From Halanaerobiales bacterium (GTDB lineage: Bacteria > Bacillota_F > Halanaerobiia > DY22613), in contig JAGMES010000006.1 in assembly GCA_023128035.1 (NCBI GenBank), forward strand, positions 5,318-69,317: DNA of 64,000 nt, read 5' to 3'. This document shows positions 7,709 to 17,530 of the stretch, one piece after another; positions within the stretch are counted from its first letter, which is position 1; each line of letters opens with the position of its first letter. The translations under genes and the position numbers were made by a program. Under the pieces are notes generated by a model. The model was not told the origin of the DNA. It made no database searches and saw only the letters and a list, made by a program, of their open reading frames with translations.

Positions 7709-9433
7709 TCATAATCTAAACTTCTGAATCTCTTCCTGTAAATCTTTAGCAAGTTGAACTAACATTTTACTCTGATCTAAAATATTCTGAATACTTTCCT
7801 CTTCTCTATCTACAATAGTATTTACCTCTTCAGCAGTTGCATTAACTTCCTGTGATAAGGCTGATACACCATCCATTCCTTTTTTGATCTCCTGAGAAAC
7901 ACCACTAATAGAAGTAATCGCTTCAGTCACCTTTTTTATATTCTGTTTCACACTCTTGTTTGTTTCCAATACACTTTCAAATTCTTTTTCCGCATTATTA
8001 ATTGCAGAAACACCAGATTTTACTTCGTCTACAGTTTTTTCAATAGCTTTTACAGCTTCTTGAGAATGCTGATAAATTTCATTAATCGTTTTTGCTACAT
8101 TTTTAGCTGATGAAGCCGATTCTTCAGCTAAATCACGAATTTCTTTTGCAACGACAGCAAATCCTCGTCCTTCTTCTCCTGCTCGAGCAGATTCAATCGC
8201 AGCATTTAAAGCAAGAAGATTTGTCTGTTCTGCAATTGCAGAGATTATCTTAACAAATCCAGTAACTTCATTAATTTTATCACCAAGTGAGCGAATAATG
8301 TTAGCTGAGTTTGTTGCCTGTTGATCAATTTGGTTGGTCTGCTTCTTAACTAAAGTTAATACTTGACGCCCCTCAAGAGCACGTTTTTCTGCTTCAGATG
8401 AAAGTGAACTAGCTTCTTCACTATTTCCCTCAATCTGTTGAATATGACTGGCCATAGTTGCCACTTCAATGGCTGCATTGCTTAAATTTGATAATTGATA
8501 CTCTGATCCTCTAGCCACATCATTCACACTTGAAGATATTGTCAGAATAGAATTTCCTGCAGACTCTGTTGATTCGTTCAAAATTTGAACTCCATTTATC
8601 AAGTCTTTGTACTTAATCTGAATTGTTTGAACCAATGAACGGAGATTTTGAATCATCTTATCAAATGAAAGATATAAATCACCTATCTCATCATTTCGAT
8701 CAATTTTCTCCACAGAAATAGAAAGATCTCCATTGCGAACAGATGTACTGATATAACTAAGTTTCTCTAAAGGCTTTGAAATTCTCCAAGCAAGGAAATA
8801 AGCAAATATTCCACTTACCACAACTATTACTATAAGACTCCATATAATAACAGCTGTTGATTCATCAAGAACTGAATAAACCCTTTCTGCAGGAAAATCT
8901 GCACCCAAAATTCCTAAGATCTCACCGTCAGGTCCCAAAATTGGAACATAAGCTGAAAGAAGTTTACCCCAATCTGTATCAGAAAGATCACCTATCACAC
9001 GCTTTCCTGCCACAGCCTCTTCCATCGAAGTTGATATATTCTCCCAATCCTCTTCTTCTTTAAATCCTGAAGCCTCATCATCAGCTAAAGGCCAACCATC
9101 AACCATATAATAATAGGTACCATCTACTTTTTCCATCGTATATAAGTATAATAACCCCGTTTTTTCCCGCAAATCATTTAGCAAAATTCGCAACTCCATA
9201 TAATATGCAGAATCTTCATCACCATTTTCAATTAAATTTTTATATTTAACTGGATCAATTAATTTTTCAGCTTTTTCCAAAATAATCATTATCTGTTCGC
9301 CAATAGAATCAAGAATCAGATGTTTTGATTGATTATACACAATACCGCCAATTATTAAAATAGACATAAACAATAAAACTACAATCATTAAGGTTATTCT
9401 ATGGCGCAATTTTAATCCTCTTAAAAACCTCAA
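7709..9433 (-). CDS. Methyl-accepting chemotaxis protein
   Basis: Transmembrane chemoreceptor of 574 residues. Membrane helix at about 14-34 ([20 protein letters not shown]), periplasmic sensor about 35-190 resembling a CACHE-type domain ([20 protein letters not shown]), second helix about 192-214, HAMP about 215-268, then the long coiled-coil signalling domain. The hairpin tip [19 protein letters not shown] lies near residue 410. There is no C-terminal CheR-binding pentapeptide. The start is a TTG with AAGGAGAG eight nt before it. It appears monocistronic; no chemotaxis kinase genes are in the window. The ligand is unknown; such CACHE domains bind small organic acids or amino acids. Confidence 0.93.
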   Translation of the reverse strand: MRFLRGLKLRHRITLMIVVLLFMSILIIGGIVYNQSKHLILDSIGEQIMIILEKAEKLIDPVKYKNLIENGDEDSAYYMELRILLNDLREKTGLLYLYTMEKVDGTYYYMVDGWPLADDEASGFKEEEDWENISTSMEEAVAGKRVIGDLSDTDWGKLLSAYVPILGPDGEILGILGADFPAERVYSVLDESTAVIIWSLIVIVVVSGIFAYFLAWRISKPLEKLSYISTSVRNGDLSISVEKIDRNDEIGDLYLSFDKMIQNLRSLVQTIQIKYKDLINGVQILNESTESAGNSILTISSSVNDVARGSEYQLSNLSNAAIEVATMASHIQQIEGNSEEASSLSSEAEKRALEGRQVLTLVKKQTNQIDQQATNSANIIRSLGDKINEVTGFVKIISAIAEQTNLLALNAAIESARAGEEGRGFAVVAKEIRDLAEESASSAKNVAKTINEIYQHSQEAVKAIEKTVDEVKSGVSAINNAEKEFESVLETNKSVKQNIKKVTEAITSISGVSQEIKKGMDGVSALSQEVNATAEEVNTIVDREEESIQNILDQSKMLVQLAKDLQEEIQKFRL

Positions 9434-9578
9434 TAAGATTCTCTCCTTTCTTAAGTCATTCTAATATAATTCTTCATTTATCCTTTAAAACCTTTTTAAA
9501 ATCGCTCTAAGAAAAAAAATAGTAATATTTTATAGATATGCAGCACATATTATGTAAGACGAGAATATTTCCTTAAAA

Positions 9579-9611
9579 AAAGCCACCTATCTTTTAACGA
9601 TAGGTGGCTTA
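9579..9611 (-). terminator. Terminator of hydrogenase operon
   Basis: Perfect 12-bp stem AAGCCACCTATC/GATAGGTGGCTT followed by a T run on the minus strand, 22 nt past the hydA stop codon. Confidence 0.9.
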
Positions 9612-9633
9612 AGCTTTTGGCTTTAGTTTTTTC

Positions 9634-11652
9634 TTATAAACCTAATTTTGCTTTAATCATTTCTATAATTTTACCAGTATCATCAACAGTCATTTTACTT
9701 AAAATCTCATCACCAACTTTAATGGTTGGACCACCCTGACAGTTTTCAAAACAGAAAGTAGCTTGAATATTTACTCGGTCTTTAAGATCTGAATCATTCT
9801 CTACAACATGCATTAAGTTTTGTAACAAATCATAGGAACCTCCCAGATAACAACAAGTTCCTACACAAACTGATACAGATAATTCTTCAACGTCTACACC
9901 AGTTAAGCAGATTTTCCCAGCCTTAATCCGACGCCTGTTGCCATAGTTGGTATGAAGCAGATGATGAATTTCTTCATGAGATAGTTCATCCAAATGCTCT
10001 TTATAGAAGTTATTAATAACTGGGTTATCTTGAGATTTGTGAATTTGGAGCATTCTATCTACACGATAAATCCCTTTTGCCCTTTCTTCACGTGCTGCGG
10101 TATCATTAGGGAATGGCTGACCTGCACCACCAACACATCCGCCAGGACAAGCCATTACTTCAACTAGGTGATATTCTACTTCGCCAGCTTTGATCTTCTT
10201 CAAAAGCTCTTTCACATTTCCCAATCCATGCACAACAGCAATCTTCACTTCTGTACCAGCCAGATCAACGATTGCTTCTTTAATACCTTTCATACCACGA
10301 ACAGCTTTAAAATTTACATCTTCCAAAGTCTTATTAGTTACCATCTCATAAGCAGCCCGTAATGCTGCCTCAGCAACACCACCAGTAACACCAAAGATGA
10401 CACCAGCACCAGTTGCAAAACCGAATGGCATATCCAGAGATTCGATCTCCAATTCATTGAAAATAATCCCTGCTTCTTTAATCATTTTAGCAATCTCATG
10501 AGTTGTTAATACAAAATCTACATCCTGAACACCATCATGACTAAATTCTTCACGTTTTGCCTCAAACTTTTTAGCTGAACATGGCATCAAAGAAACAACA
10601 ATCAAATCCTTTGGCTCAATACCCAATTGCTTTGCATAAAACTCCTTAGCAATTGAACCAAACATTTGCTGTGGAGATTTACAACTAGAAAGATTATCTA
10701 ACAAGTCAGCATGATATTGTTCAGCATATTTAACCCATGCAGGGCAACAAGAAGTAAACTGAGGAATATGATCATTGTTCTGGAAACGTTGTAAAAACTC
10801 ACGAGTTTCTTCCATAACTGTTAAGTCAGCTGTAAAGCTAGTATCAAAGATTTTGCCGAAACCTAAACGACGTAATGCAGCTGCCAATTTACCAAGTTCA
10901 ATGTCACCTGGCTTACCGCCAAACTCTTCACCAATCGCTACCCGTACAGCAGGAGCAATCTGAACAATAACAGTTTTTGTATCATCTTGCAGTGCAGACC
11001 AGACATCTTCTCTTTCAGATTTTACCACCAACGCACCTGTTGGACAGATCGATGCACATTGACCACAGTTTACACAGTCAACCTCAGCCATATTTTTATT
11101 AAAAGCTGGAGTTACCACAACTTTGGAACCCCTATTTGCAAAATCTAAAACACCAATTCCCTGAACTTCCTGACACATCCGAACACAGTCACCACAGAGA
11201 ATACATTTATTTGGATCACGCACTAAAGAAGGACTACTTGCATCAATTGGTAAATACTGGTCACGATGACCAAAACGAATCTCTTTAATCCCAAACTGTT
11301 CAGCCAAATCCTGAAGTTTACAACTTCCACTGCGCTCACATGTAGTACATTCTCGATCATGATTAGCCAGTAATAATTCCAAAGCCATCTTCCGAATATG
11401 CTGTAACCGCTTGGTATGAGTCTTAATTATCATTCCTGCTCGTGGCGCAGTAGAACAGGAAGCCACAATACCCTGACCTTCTACTTCTACCACACACATC
11501 CGACAAGCACCATATACACTAAGTTCTGAATGATAGCAAAAAGTGGGAAGTTGAATACCAGCCTTACGAATTACCTTCAACAAATTCTCTTCACCATTTA
11601 ATTCATAACTATGATTATTAATGATAATATCATTTCTGATAATTTCACTCAT
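9634..11652 (-). CDS. hydA: [FeFe] hydrogenase catalytic subunit
   Basis: Catalytic subunit (672 residues) of the cytoplasmic HydABC complex, which makes or uses H2 with NAD(H), often together with ferredoxin by electron bifurcation. N-terminal 2Fe-2S domain (C39, C50, C53), the His-Cys3 4Fe-4S segment (about 98-111), two 4Fe-4S clusters (150-160 and 193-203), then the H-cluster motifs TSCCPAW (300-306), MPCSAKK (356-362) and ACPGGC (501-506). A thioredoxin-like 2Fe-2S domain is added at 590-672 (CVGTCC, CFENC), so this is a C-terminally extended form. ATG at 11652 has GGAGGTGG upstream and lies 1 nt after the hydB stop; an in-frame start 24 nt earlier would overlap hydB. Last gene of the operon. 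Confidence 0.95.
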   Translation of the reverse strand: MSEIIRNDIIINNHSYELNGEENLLKVIRKAGIQLPTFCYHSELSVYGACRMCVVEVEGQGIVASCSTAPRAGMIIKTHTKRLQHIRKMALELLLANHDRECTTCERSGSCKLQDLAEQFGIKEIRFGHRDQYLPIDASSPSLVRDPNKCILCGDCVRMCQEVQGIGVLDFANRGSKVVVTPAFNKNMAEVDCVNCGQCASICPTGALVVKSEREDVWSALQDDTKTVIVQIAPAVRVAIGEEFGGKPGDIELGKLAAALRRLGFGKIFDTSFTADLTVMEETREFLQRFQNNDHIPQFTSCCPAWVKYAEQYHADLLDNLSSCKSPQQMFGSIAKEFYAKQLGIEPKDLIVVSLMPCSAKKFEAKREEFSHDGVQDVDFVLTTHEIAKMIKEAGIIFNELEIESLDMPFGFATGAGVIFGVTGGVAEAALRAAYEMVTNKTLEDVNFKAVRGMKGIKEAIVDLAGTEVKIAVVHGLGNVKELLKKIKAGEVEYHLVEVMACPGGCVGGAGQPFPNDTAAREERAKGIYRVDRMLQIHKSQDNPVINNFYKEHLDELSHEEIHHLLHTNYGNRRRIKAGKICLTGVDVEELSVSVCVGTCCYLGGSYDLLQNLMHVVENDSDLKDRVNIQATFCFENCQGGPTIKVGDEILSKMTVDDTGKIIEMIKAKLGL

Positions 11653-11653
11653 T

Positions 11654-13534
11654 TTATCCCACCTCCACTGCATCAAATGGGCATGCCTCTACACAAGCAC
11701 CACATTTTATACACTTGTCAGTATCTATTACATACGATTTCTTGATCTCGCCACTAATAGCATCAACAGGACAAATACGTGCACACTTACTACAGCCTTT
11801 ACATTTTTCTGGATTAATACTATAGCCTTTCAATGCCTCACAAATACCAGCAGGACATTTTTTATCAACAACATGTGCCAGATATTCATCATAAAAATAA
11901 TGCATTGTAGTTAATACTGGATTTGGAGCTGTTTTACCAAGACCACAGAGAGAACCATCTTTAACAGCATACGCGATATCTTTTAAAGAATCCAGATCTC
12001 TAATTGTACCTTCTCCATCTACAATTCTTTGTAAAATTTCTAGCATACGTTTAGTTCCTTCGCGACAAAGTACACATTTACCACAGGATTCATTCTGAGC
12101 AAACTCCATAAAGAAACGGGCTACTTCTACGATACAAGTCTCTTGATCCATTACAACCAAACCACCTGAACCGATCATCGCACCAACTTTAGTTAATGAA
12201 TCGAAATCAAGAGGCATATCTAAATGCTCTTCAATCAAGCATCCACCAGAAGGACCACCAATCTGAACAGCTTTAAACTCTTTATTGTTCCGTATCCCGC
12301 CACCAATTTCATACAAAATCTCTCTTAAAGTTAGACCCATTGGAACCTCGATCAAACCAGTATTAGCTACATCACCAGTAATAGCAAAAGTTTTAGTTCC
12401 AGGACTATTCTCAGTTCCGATGGAACGGAACCACTCAGAACCTTTGAGAATAATGTTTGGAACATTAGCCAACGTTTCTACATTATTAATTGTAGTTGGA
12501 CAACCCCAGAGACCTTTTTGTGCAGGAAATGGTGGCTTTGGCTTTGGCATACCTCGTTCACCTTCAATTGAAGCCATCAATGCTGTCTCTTCACCACAAA
12601 CAAAAGCACCTGCACCCTCTTTAATCAATAATTTAAAACTAAAATCAGTACCCAGAATATTATCACCTAAGAGACCTGACTTTTCTGCGTCAGCAATTGC
12701 TTTTTTAAGGCGTTTTACTGCTAAAGGATACTCAGCACGTACATAGATATACCCTGTATTCGCACCAGTAGCGTAACCTGAAATCATTAAACCTTCAATT
12801 ACTTTATGCGGATCCCCTTCCATGATACTACGATCCATAAATGCACCTGGATCACCTTCGTCACCATTACAGATGACATACTTTTGTTCACGATCTTCAT
12901 TTAAAGCAAATTGCAATTTAAGACCAGTTGGGAAGCCACCACCCCCACGGCCACGTAAACCAGAATCTTTAATCACATCTACAACTTCCTTAGAAGTCAT
13001 AGTTAAAGCTTTAGCAATTCCTTGATAACCATCATAAGCTATATATTCTAATATATCTTCAGGATCAATAACACCACAGTTTACTAAACCAACACGATTT
13101 TGGTTTTTATAAAAAGGAATCTCCTTTTCAATTGGATAAACCTCATTTGTCGAAGGATGATGATAAGCTAAACGTTCAATAATTTCACCCTTCTTAATAG
13201 TTTTCTCTACTATTTCGTCTACATCATCTATAGTAACTTTTGTATATAGAATTCCCATAGGTTCAATACGTACAAGTGGACCCATTGCACAAAATCCGTG
13301 ACAACCACTAGTTTTAACTGAAACTAAATCACAACCATCATCAACTAAATCTATCTCTGTCCTTTTATCACCAGTTGTAACTTCTTTCAAAGCTGCAGCA
13401 ATCTCCAAAGAGCCTCCTGCCACACAACCTGTGCCTGCACAGATTAAAACCCGAACTTTATTTTTCTTTAATGTTTCTAGAGCCAAATTTTTAGCTTCAT
13501 CCAAACATTTCTTATTACAAATATTAAATTCCAT
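11654..13534 (-). CDS. hydB: [FeFe] hydrogenase NADH/FMN subunit HydB
   Basis: NuoF-like subunit of 626 residues carrying the NAD(H) and FMN sites. Order: thioredoxin-like 2Fe-2S domain (about 1-110; CAGTGCVAGG and SGCHGFCAMGP), NuoF core with the glycine-rich GLRGRGGGGFPTGLK (about 190-206) and GDEGDPGAFMDRS, an SLBB domain, the 4Fe-4S segment ESCGKCVLCREGTKRM, and two ferredoxin-type clusters at the end (CKGCSKCARICP, CIKCGACVEACP). This composition is that of HydB from electron-bifurcating or NAD-linked hydrogenases. Its TAATG junction with hydC and one-base gap to hydA show tight translational coupling. Confidence 0.95.
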   Translation of the reverse strand: MEFNICNKKCLDEAKNLALETLKKNKVRVLICAGTGCVAGGSLEIAAALKEVTTGDKRTEIDLVDDGCDLVSVKTSGCHGFCAMGPLVRIEPMGILYTKVTIDDVDEIVEKTIKKGEIIERLAYHHPSTNEVYPIEKEIPFYKNQNRVGLVNCGVIDPEDILEYIAYDGYQGIAKALTMTSKEVVDVIKDSGLRGRGGGGFPTGLKLQFALNEDREQKYVICNGDEGDPGAFMDRSIMEGDPHKVIEGLMISGYATGANTGYIYVRAEYPLAVKRLKKAIADAEKSGLLGDNILGTDFSFKLLIKEGAGAFVCGEETALMASIEGERGMPKPKPPFPAQKGLWGCPTTINNVETLANVPNIILKGSEWFRSIGTENSPGTKTFAITGDVANTGLIEVPMGLTLREILYEIGGGIRNNKEFKAVQIGGPSGGCLIEEHLDMPLDFDSLTKVGAMIGSGGLVVMDQETCIVEVARFFMEFAQNESCGKCVLCREGTKRMLEILQRIVDGEGTIRDLDSLKDIAYAVKDGSLCGLGKTAPNPVLTTMHYFYDEYLAHVVDKKCPAGICEALKGYSINPEKCKGCSKCARICPVDAISGEIKKSYVIDTDKCIKCGACVEACPFDAVEVG

Positions 13535-14034
13535 TATTCAGCATCCTCCTCTTCCATAAGTTTATCAAGAATGATTTCCATTCCTTCAGGAGTCATCTGA
13601 CCATAAACCTTGTCATTGATCGTCACAACTGGTGCCAGACCACATGCACCTAAACATGAAACAGTTTCAACTGTATAACGCAGATCCTCGGTTGTGTTTT
13701 TGCTATCAGTCAAACCAACTTTTTTACGAATAGCTTTATATATTGGGCTAGATCCCCGAACATGACAAGCAGTTCCATCACAAACCTTAATAATATATTT
13801 ACCCTTAGGCGCCAATGAAAATTGTGTATAAAAAGTTGCTACACCATAAACAGTTGCAGGCGACAAATCCATTGCAGTTGAAACATAGGTCAAAATTTCT
13901 TCAGGAAGGTAACGATATTCTTCCTGAATCTCCTGCAATATTGCAATTAAAGAAGATTTTTTACCATTATATTTTTGAATAATCTCATTTACCTTTTCAA
14001 ATTTACGTTGAGAAGCAAAAGTTACTGTTTCCAT
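13534..14034 (-). CDS. hydC: [FeFe] hydrogenase 2Fe-2S subunit HydC
   Basis: NuoE-like subunit of 166 residues, thioredoxin fold with a 2Fe-2S cluster ligated by CDGTACHVRGS (about 85-95) and CLGACGLAPVV (about 127-137). It passes electrons between HydB and HydA. N-terminal helices (KVNEIIQKYNGKKSSLIAIL) are typical of the family. Start and stop overlap with hydB (TAATG), and it follows the phosphatase gene by 13 nt, so it is part of the same transcript. Confidence 0.95.
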   Translation of the reverse strand: METVTFASQRKFEKVNEIIQKYNGKKSSLIAILQEIQEEYRYLPEEILTYVSTAMDLSPATVYGVATFYTQFSLAPKGKYIIKVCDGTACHVRGSSPIYKAIRKKVGLTDSKNTTEDLRYTVETVSCLGACGLAPVVTINDKVYGQMTPEGMEIILDKLMEEEDAE

Positions 14035-14047
14035 TTATTAACCCCTC

Positions 14048-15199
14048 CTAAAAGTATTGTACTTTAATCTCTTTCCCTTGATCTTTTAAATAGTTTTCTA
14101 AAGATTCCACTAGACGCATCTTAAAACCAAAATCAATTGGCAGATCTGGATTTTGATAAACAGGATTTATAGCTTTACCTACAACAAAATGAATTACATC
14201 AGAACTTTTCAAAATTTTTGCCAACTCAGATGCTCCATCATTTCCCCGAATCTCCTCTTTAATCCTACTCTGCTTCAAAATTTCAAGAGTTCGGGATAAA
14301 GTTAAAACCCCTTCTGTAACCAAATCCACTCCCTCAATTTCACCACATGGAGGAATTTTAGAATTTAAACTGGACAATTTAACTTTCAACTCTTTGTTCA
14401 TTTCACGCGCTATAATTTTGCTGGTAGTTCCACCACAGACAACCTTTTTCCCATCACCTAATTCAAGTAATTGAGATACATAACGGTCTTTCGCAGAATC
14501 TTCTGGTGGTCCAACAACAACTATAGTTTTATTTGGATAACGAGCTTTTATAGCTAACACAGTAGTATCATCTCCTGGTCGATCAGAATATAGGTTTTTG
14601 CATACATCAGTTAACCAACGAGCAGATGAAATGGCATCCTGTTCTGGTTCAACTACTTTTTCTAAATAATGAGCAACATTTTCCCATTGCCAACCCAAAT
14701 TCAAAATTCCACCGACTCCAGCATGAACCACTCCATCACTTAATGCTACCAGAAGATCTCCTTCTTTCATCTTAAAATGACATTCCCGAATTTCCTTATC
14801 AGCAATCATACGGGTTCTCATTTCTAAAGGAAATAGTTTTCTTTCACGAAGAAAAATAGTCCCCGGATTATCAAACTCAACTACGTATGCTTCTTCCTTC
14901 TCGTAATCTATCTGAACAATGGTGAAAGTAGAATAAGCTAAATTTCTAATCTTACAGATTGGGAGAGTATTACCAACAGTATCTAATACATCTTCCAACC
15001 TTGCTCCATTCTTAAGCATTGTAACAATAATTTTAGTAGTCAATGTTGCAAGAATGTTAGCTTTTACCCCACTTCCTAGCCCATCGGAAAGAACAATAAT
15101 TAGCGAATTTTCAGTTCTGGCAAACTCCACTTTATCTCCACAGAGTTCTTCACCATATTTATTTAAACTAGAAACCCCTGTATCATAGATTAAATTCAT
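14048..15199 (-). CDS. SpoIIE/PP2C-family serine phosphatase in hyd operon
   Basis: Soluble PP2C-type phosphatase of about 383 residues. Metal-binding motifs are visible: SDGLGSGVKAN near 40, LSDGVVHAG near 155 and DRPGDDTTVLAI near 210. A C-terminal extension of about 150 residues (VVCGGTTSKIIAREM) is typical of the hydrogenase-associated subfamily and not of SpoIIE itself. It lies between the HydS-like sensor and hydC, a gene order known from clostridial and Thermotoga-like hydrogenase clusters, which suggests a role in a phospho-relay responding to H2 or redox state; this is inference. Of three in-frame starts (GTG 15208, ATG 15205, ATG 15199) the last has the best spacing to GAGGTG. Confidence 0.85.
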   Translation of the reverse strand: MNLIYDTGVSSLNKYGEELCGDKVEFARTENSLIIVLSDGLGSGVKANILATLTTKIIVTMLKNGARLEDVLDTVGNTLPICKIRNLAYSTFTIVQIDYEKEEAYVVEFDNPGTIFLRERKLFPLEMRTRMIADKEIRECHFKMKEGDLLVALSDGVVHAGVGGILNLGWQWENVAHYLEKVVEPEQDAISSARWLTDVCKNLYSDRPGDDTTVLAIKARYPNKTIVVVGPPEDSAKDRYVSQLLELGDGKKVVCGGTTSKIIAREMNKELKVKLSSLNSKIPPCGEIEGVDLVTEGVLTLSRTLEILKQSRIKEEIRGNDGASELAKILKSSDVIHFVVGKAINPVYQNPDLPIDFGFKMRLVESLENYLKDQGKEIKVQYF

Positions 15200-15209
15200 T
15201 GCCATCACC

Positions 15210-16889
15210 TCACTTTTTTTCCATTAAGCCCATTAAATTTGTTAAAGTAACTTTGGTTTCAGCAGTTGTTTCACCCAATAATCCAGCAATCTCTTGTGCT
15301 ACCCTCATCTGTTTATTGATAACATCTTGAGCTTTTTTAAAAGTCTCTTCTTTCATTTGATCTAATTCTTGTTTCTGTAATTCTTCTCTTGTTACATCAT
15401 AAAATATACCAATAATTAGATCATTTTTATCTACAGAAAAAATATATTGCCGAACAATCAGTGAATCTGAATATCTAACCAAATCTGATATTAGTCGTTT
15501 CTCTTCTGCTACTTTTTTAAAATTAGTATCAGCCAAAATAGTAGAGAGCTGACATCCTTTCACCTTTTGATTAGAAATTTGAAACATTCTCTCGGCTGAT
15601 GGATTAACCTCTATGATGTTCATCTCAAAGTCTACAACAAATACTCCATTTGGAGTAGAATGTATAATTAAATTGGACATTGATTCCGCTCGAGAGCGCA
15701 TATATGGTAAACACATCTCCAACTCCGCTAATCCATTATAAACAGCAATAGCCTTTTCCCTACAGGAATTATAGCCACAGCATCCACAGTTTAGCTCGTC
15801 CTCTGGCGATGATTTTCCAATTTGGAGTAATATATTACGAATCTCTTCCTCAGATGGCATCAAACCCATTCCTGCTTTAGAGAAAAATTCTCTTTTTACT
15901 GACTGATTCAAAGGTTTCAACTGATAATTCTCTTTTTTCTTTGGTTGGATTTTAAGGAGTTTTTGCCTCCGTTGAATCAAATTAAGGGATGTTTGAGCTC
16001 CTACTCCATTAATACAACCACCATTGCAAGCTAACATTTCTATCATCTGTAAACCTTCCCACTCTGAAAAATCGTCCAGCATTTCAATAATCTCTTCCAG
16101 ACCAGTCACCGTCAAAAATTGATCTGTAAGTAAGTCTGTGGAAAGCTCAGCAGTCTTTAAAAGGCCTCCCCCTAATGGAAAAAGTCGAGCAACTTCTGCC
16201 TGTTCTCCATCAAACATTTGATAATCAGTGCCATCAGATGTAATCTCCACATCATTTATCAATTCCACTAATTCCACAAAGGTCAAAACAGCATCAATTG
16301 ATCCTCTAACCCCAACATGGGTCATCTCTTCTTTTTTAGCAATGCATGGACCAATAAAAACAACCCTTTCAAATCTCTCTTTAAGAATCTTACCATGAAG
16401 TGCCATTGGTGAAAGAATTGGCGCCAAATATTTAATCAATGCAGGATAATATTTTTCAATTAGATCAATAACTACCGGGCAGGAACTTGTGATCAAAGGT
16501 AGATTTTGAAACGTATTCAACAATTTAAGATGTTCTTGTGCTACATATTCTGCAGCCCAAGCAGTTTCTTGAATATATGCAAATCCCATTTTTTTTAAGA
16601 TAGGTATAACATCTGCTTCTTCTATATCAAGTGCTACTGGATAGGACGGGGCAAGACTTACTGCAATTTTTACACCAGATTTTAACCATTGACGTACTAA
16701 TTCAAGGTCAGTCTTACGTACCTGTTTTGCATTTTGAGGACATACATGAATACAATTACCATCATTTATACAGCGTTCTTCCACAATCTGAGCTCTTCCA
16801 TCGGTTATTTTAATAGCCTTCACCGGACAGGAACGCACACACTTATAACAGTCTTTACAATTGGTCTTAATGATAGAAATCACACTCAT
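15210..16889 (-). CDS. hydS: HydS-like sensory [FeFe] hydrogenase with PAS domain
   Basis: Protein of 559 residues resembling group C (sensory) hydrogenases. Two 4Fe-4S ferredoxin motifs at the N-terminus (CKDCYKCVRSCP, CINDGNCIHVCP), an H-cluster domain with altered motifs (SSCPVV for TSCCPxW, GPCIAKK for MPCxxK, ACNGGCING), an extra cluster segment (CGCCGYNSCREKA, about 368-380) and a PAS domain (about 400-500). The changed proton-pathway and cluster-loop residues suggest it senses H2 or redox and is not a fast catalyst. It overlaps the upstream 2Fe-2S gene by 4 nt and is followed at once by the phosphatase gene. No histidine-kinase domain is fused to it. Confidence 0.9.
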   Translation of the reverse strand: MSVISIIKTNCKDCYKCVRSCPVKAIKITDGRAQIVEERCINDGNCIHVCPQNAKQVRKTDLELVRQWLKSGVKIAVSLAPSYPVALDIEEADVIPILKKMGFAYIQETAWAAEYVAQEHLKLLNTFQNLPLITSSCPVVIDLIEKYYPALIKYLAPILSPMALHGKILKERFERVVFIGPCIAKKEEMTHVGVRGSIDAVLTFVELVELINDVEITSDGTDYQMFDGEQAEVARLFPLGGGLLKTAELSTDLLTDQFLTVTGLEEIIEMLDDFSEWEGLQMIEMLACNGGCINGVGAQTSLNLIQRRQKLLKIQPKKKENYQLKPLNQSVKREFFSKAGMGLMPSEEEIRNILLQIGKSSPEDELNCGCCGYNSCREKAIAVYNGLAELEMCLPYMRSRAESMSNLIIHSTPNGVFVVDFEMNIIEVNPSAERMFQISNQKVKGCQLSTILADTNFKKVAEEKRLISDLVRYSDSLIVRQYIFSVDKNDLIIGIFYDVTREELQKQELDQMKEETFKKAQDVINKQMRVAQEIAGLLGETTAETKVTLTNLMGLMEKK

Positions 16890-17149
16890 TTTACTTCCCC
16901 CCTAATCTGTGGGAAAACTTTATCCTCCAATACTCCCGTTAGGGAATCCACGTCTGATAGCGTAATCGGTTCAGTATCTCCAATTTTCATTGAAATGCCA
17001 CAGTTACAGTTTTCCATACAAAAATTTGCTTTCAACTCCACTTGACTTTCCAAATCGTTTGAATGAATCCATTTTTCTAATCTGTCGATAACCTGATAAG
17101 AGCCTCGCATATGACACGAACTTCCAACACAAACTGTAATAGTAAGCAA
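16886..17149 (-). CDS. Thioredoxin-like 2Fe-2S ferredoxin, first gene of hyd operon
   Basis: Small protein of about 87 residues with a HydC/NuoE C-terminal-like 2Fe-2S fold: CVGSSCHMRGSYQVIDRLE near the start and ANFCMENCNCG near 57. It closely resembles the extra domain at the C-terminus of HydA in this operon. It probably passes electrons to or from HydS. The likely start is TTG at 17149, preceded by GGGGGGAG; an upstream in-frame TTG at 17167 has no ribosome site. Its stop overlaps the hydS ATG by four bases. Confidence 0.82.
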   Translation of the reverse strand: MLTITVCVGSSCHMRGSYQVIDRLEKWIHSNDLESQVELKANFCMENCNCGISMKIGDTEPITLSDVDSLTGVLEDKVFPQIRGEVK

Positions 17150-17179
17150 TTCACTCCCCCCTATCAAATTGTCATTTTT

Positions 17180-17197
17180 TTGTGATTTATTTCACTT
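17180..17197. promoter_or_regulatory. Rex-like palindrome, proximal
   Basis: TTGTGATTTATTTCACTT has the GTGA-N6-TCAC symmetry of Rex operators (CRP/FNR-type sites share these half-sites). It lies about 30 nt before the first gene of the hydrogenase operon. Confidence 0.55.
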
Positions 17198-17346
17198 ATA
17201 GCACTTAAATAAAACCCTACAACATAATGATATTCTTCTTGATGTAGGTGAAAGAGATAAAAAAATATAGAAAAAAATAAAATACTATATCAAAAATTCG
17301 CAAAATTAAAGCATAGGGAATAAATACGATTTTTTTAAGAATATTC

Positions 17347-17362
17347 TGTGAATAATTTCACA
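17347..17362. promoter_or_regulatory. Rex-like palindrome, distal
   Basis: TGTGAATAATTTCACA is a near-perfect palindrome of GTGA-N6-TCAC type. Its centre lies about 30 nt downstream of the predicted transcription start, a position suited to repression. Rex senses the NADH/NAD+ ratio and controls many clostridial hydrogenases, so this assignment fits but is inferred. Confidence 0.6.
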
Positions 17363-17390
17363 TTAAATCAACTAAATAAACCTCACCACC

Positions 17391-17419
17391 ATAATAATAC
17401 ACCATTTCTGAAAAGTCAA
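17391..17419 (-). promoter_or_regulatory. Promoter of hydrogenase operon
   Basis: On the minus strand, TTGACT (17414-17419) and TATTAT (17391-17396) are separated by 17 nt. The start would be near 17384, giving a leader of about 235 nt that contains both palindromes. Confidence 0.7.
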
Positions 17420-17530
17420 GTAATTTTTTCTCTCAATTAAAGCTAATACAAATTTTAATAAAATTATATTTTTTTGAAGGAATTTTTATTCTTAATGCGA
17501 AATATATTTCATGATTAGCCCAAAAAAAGT

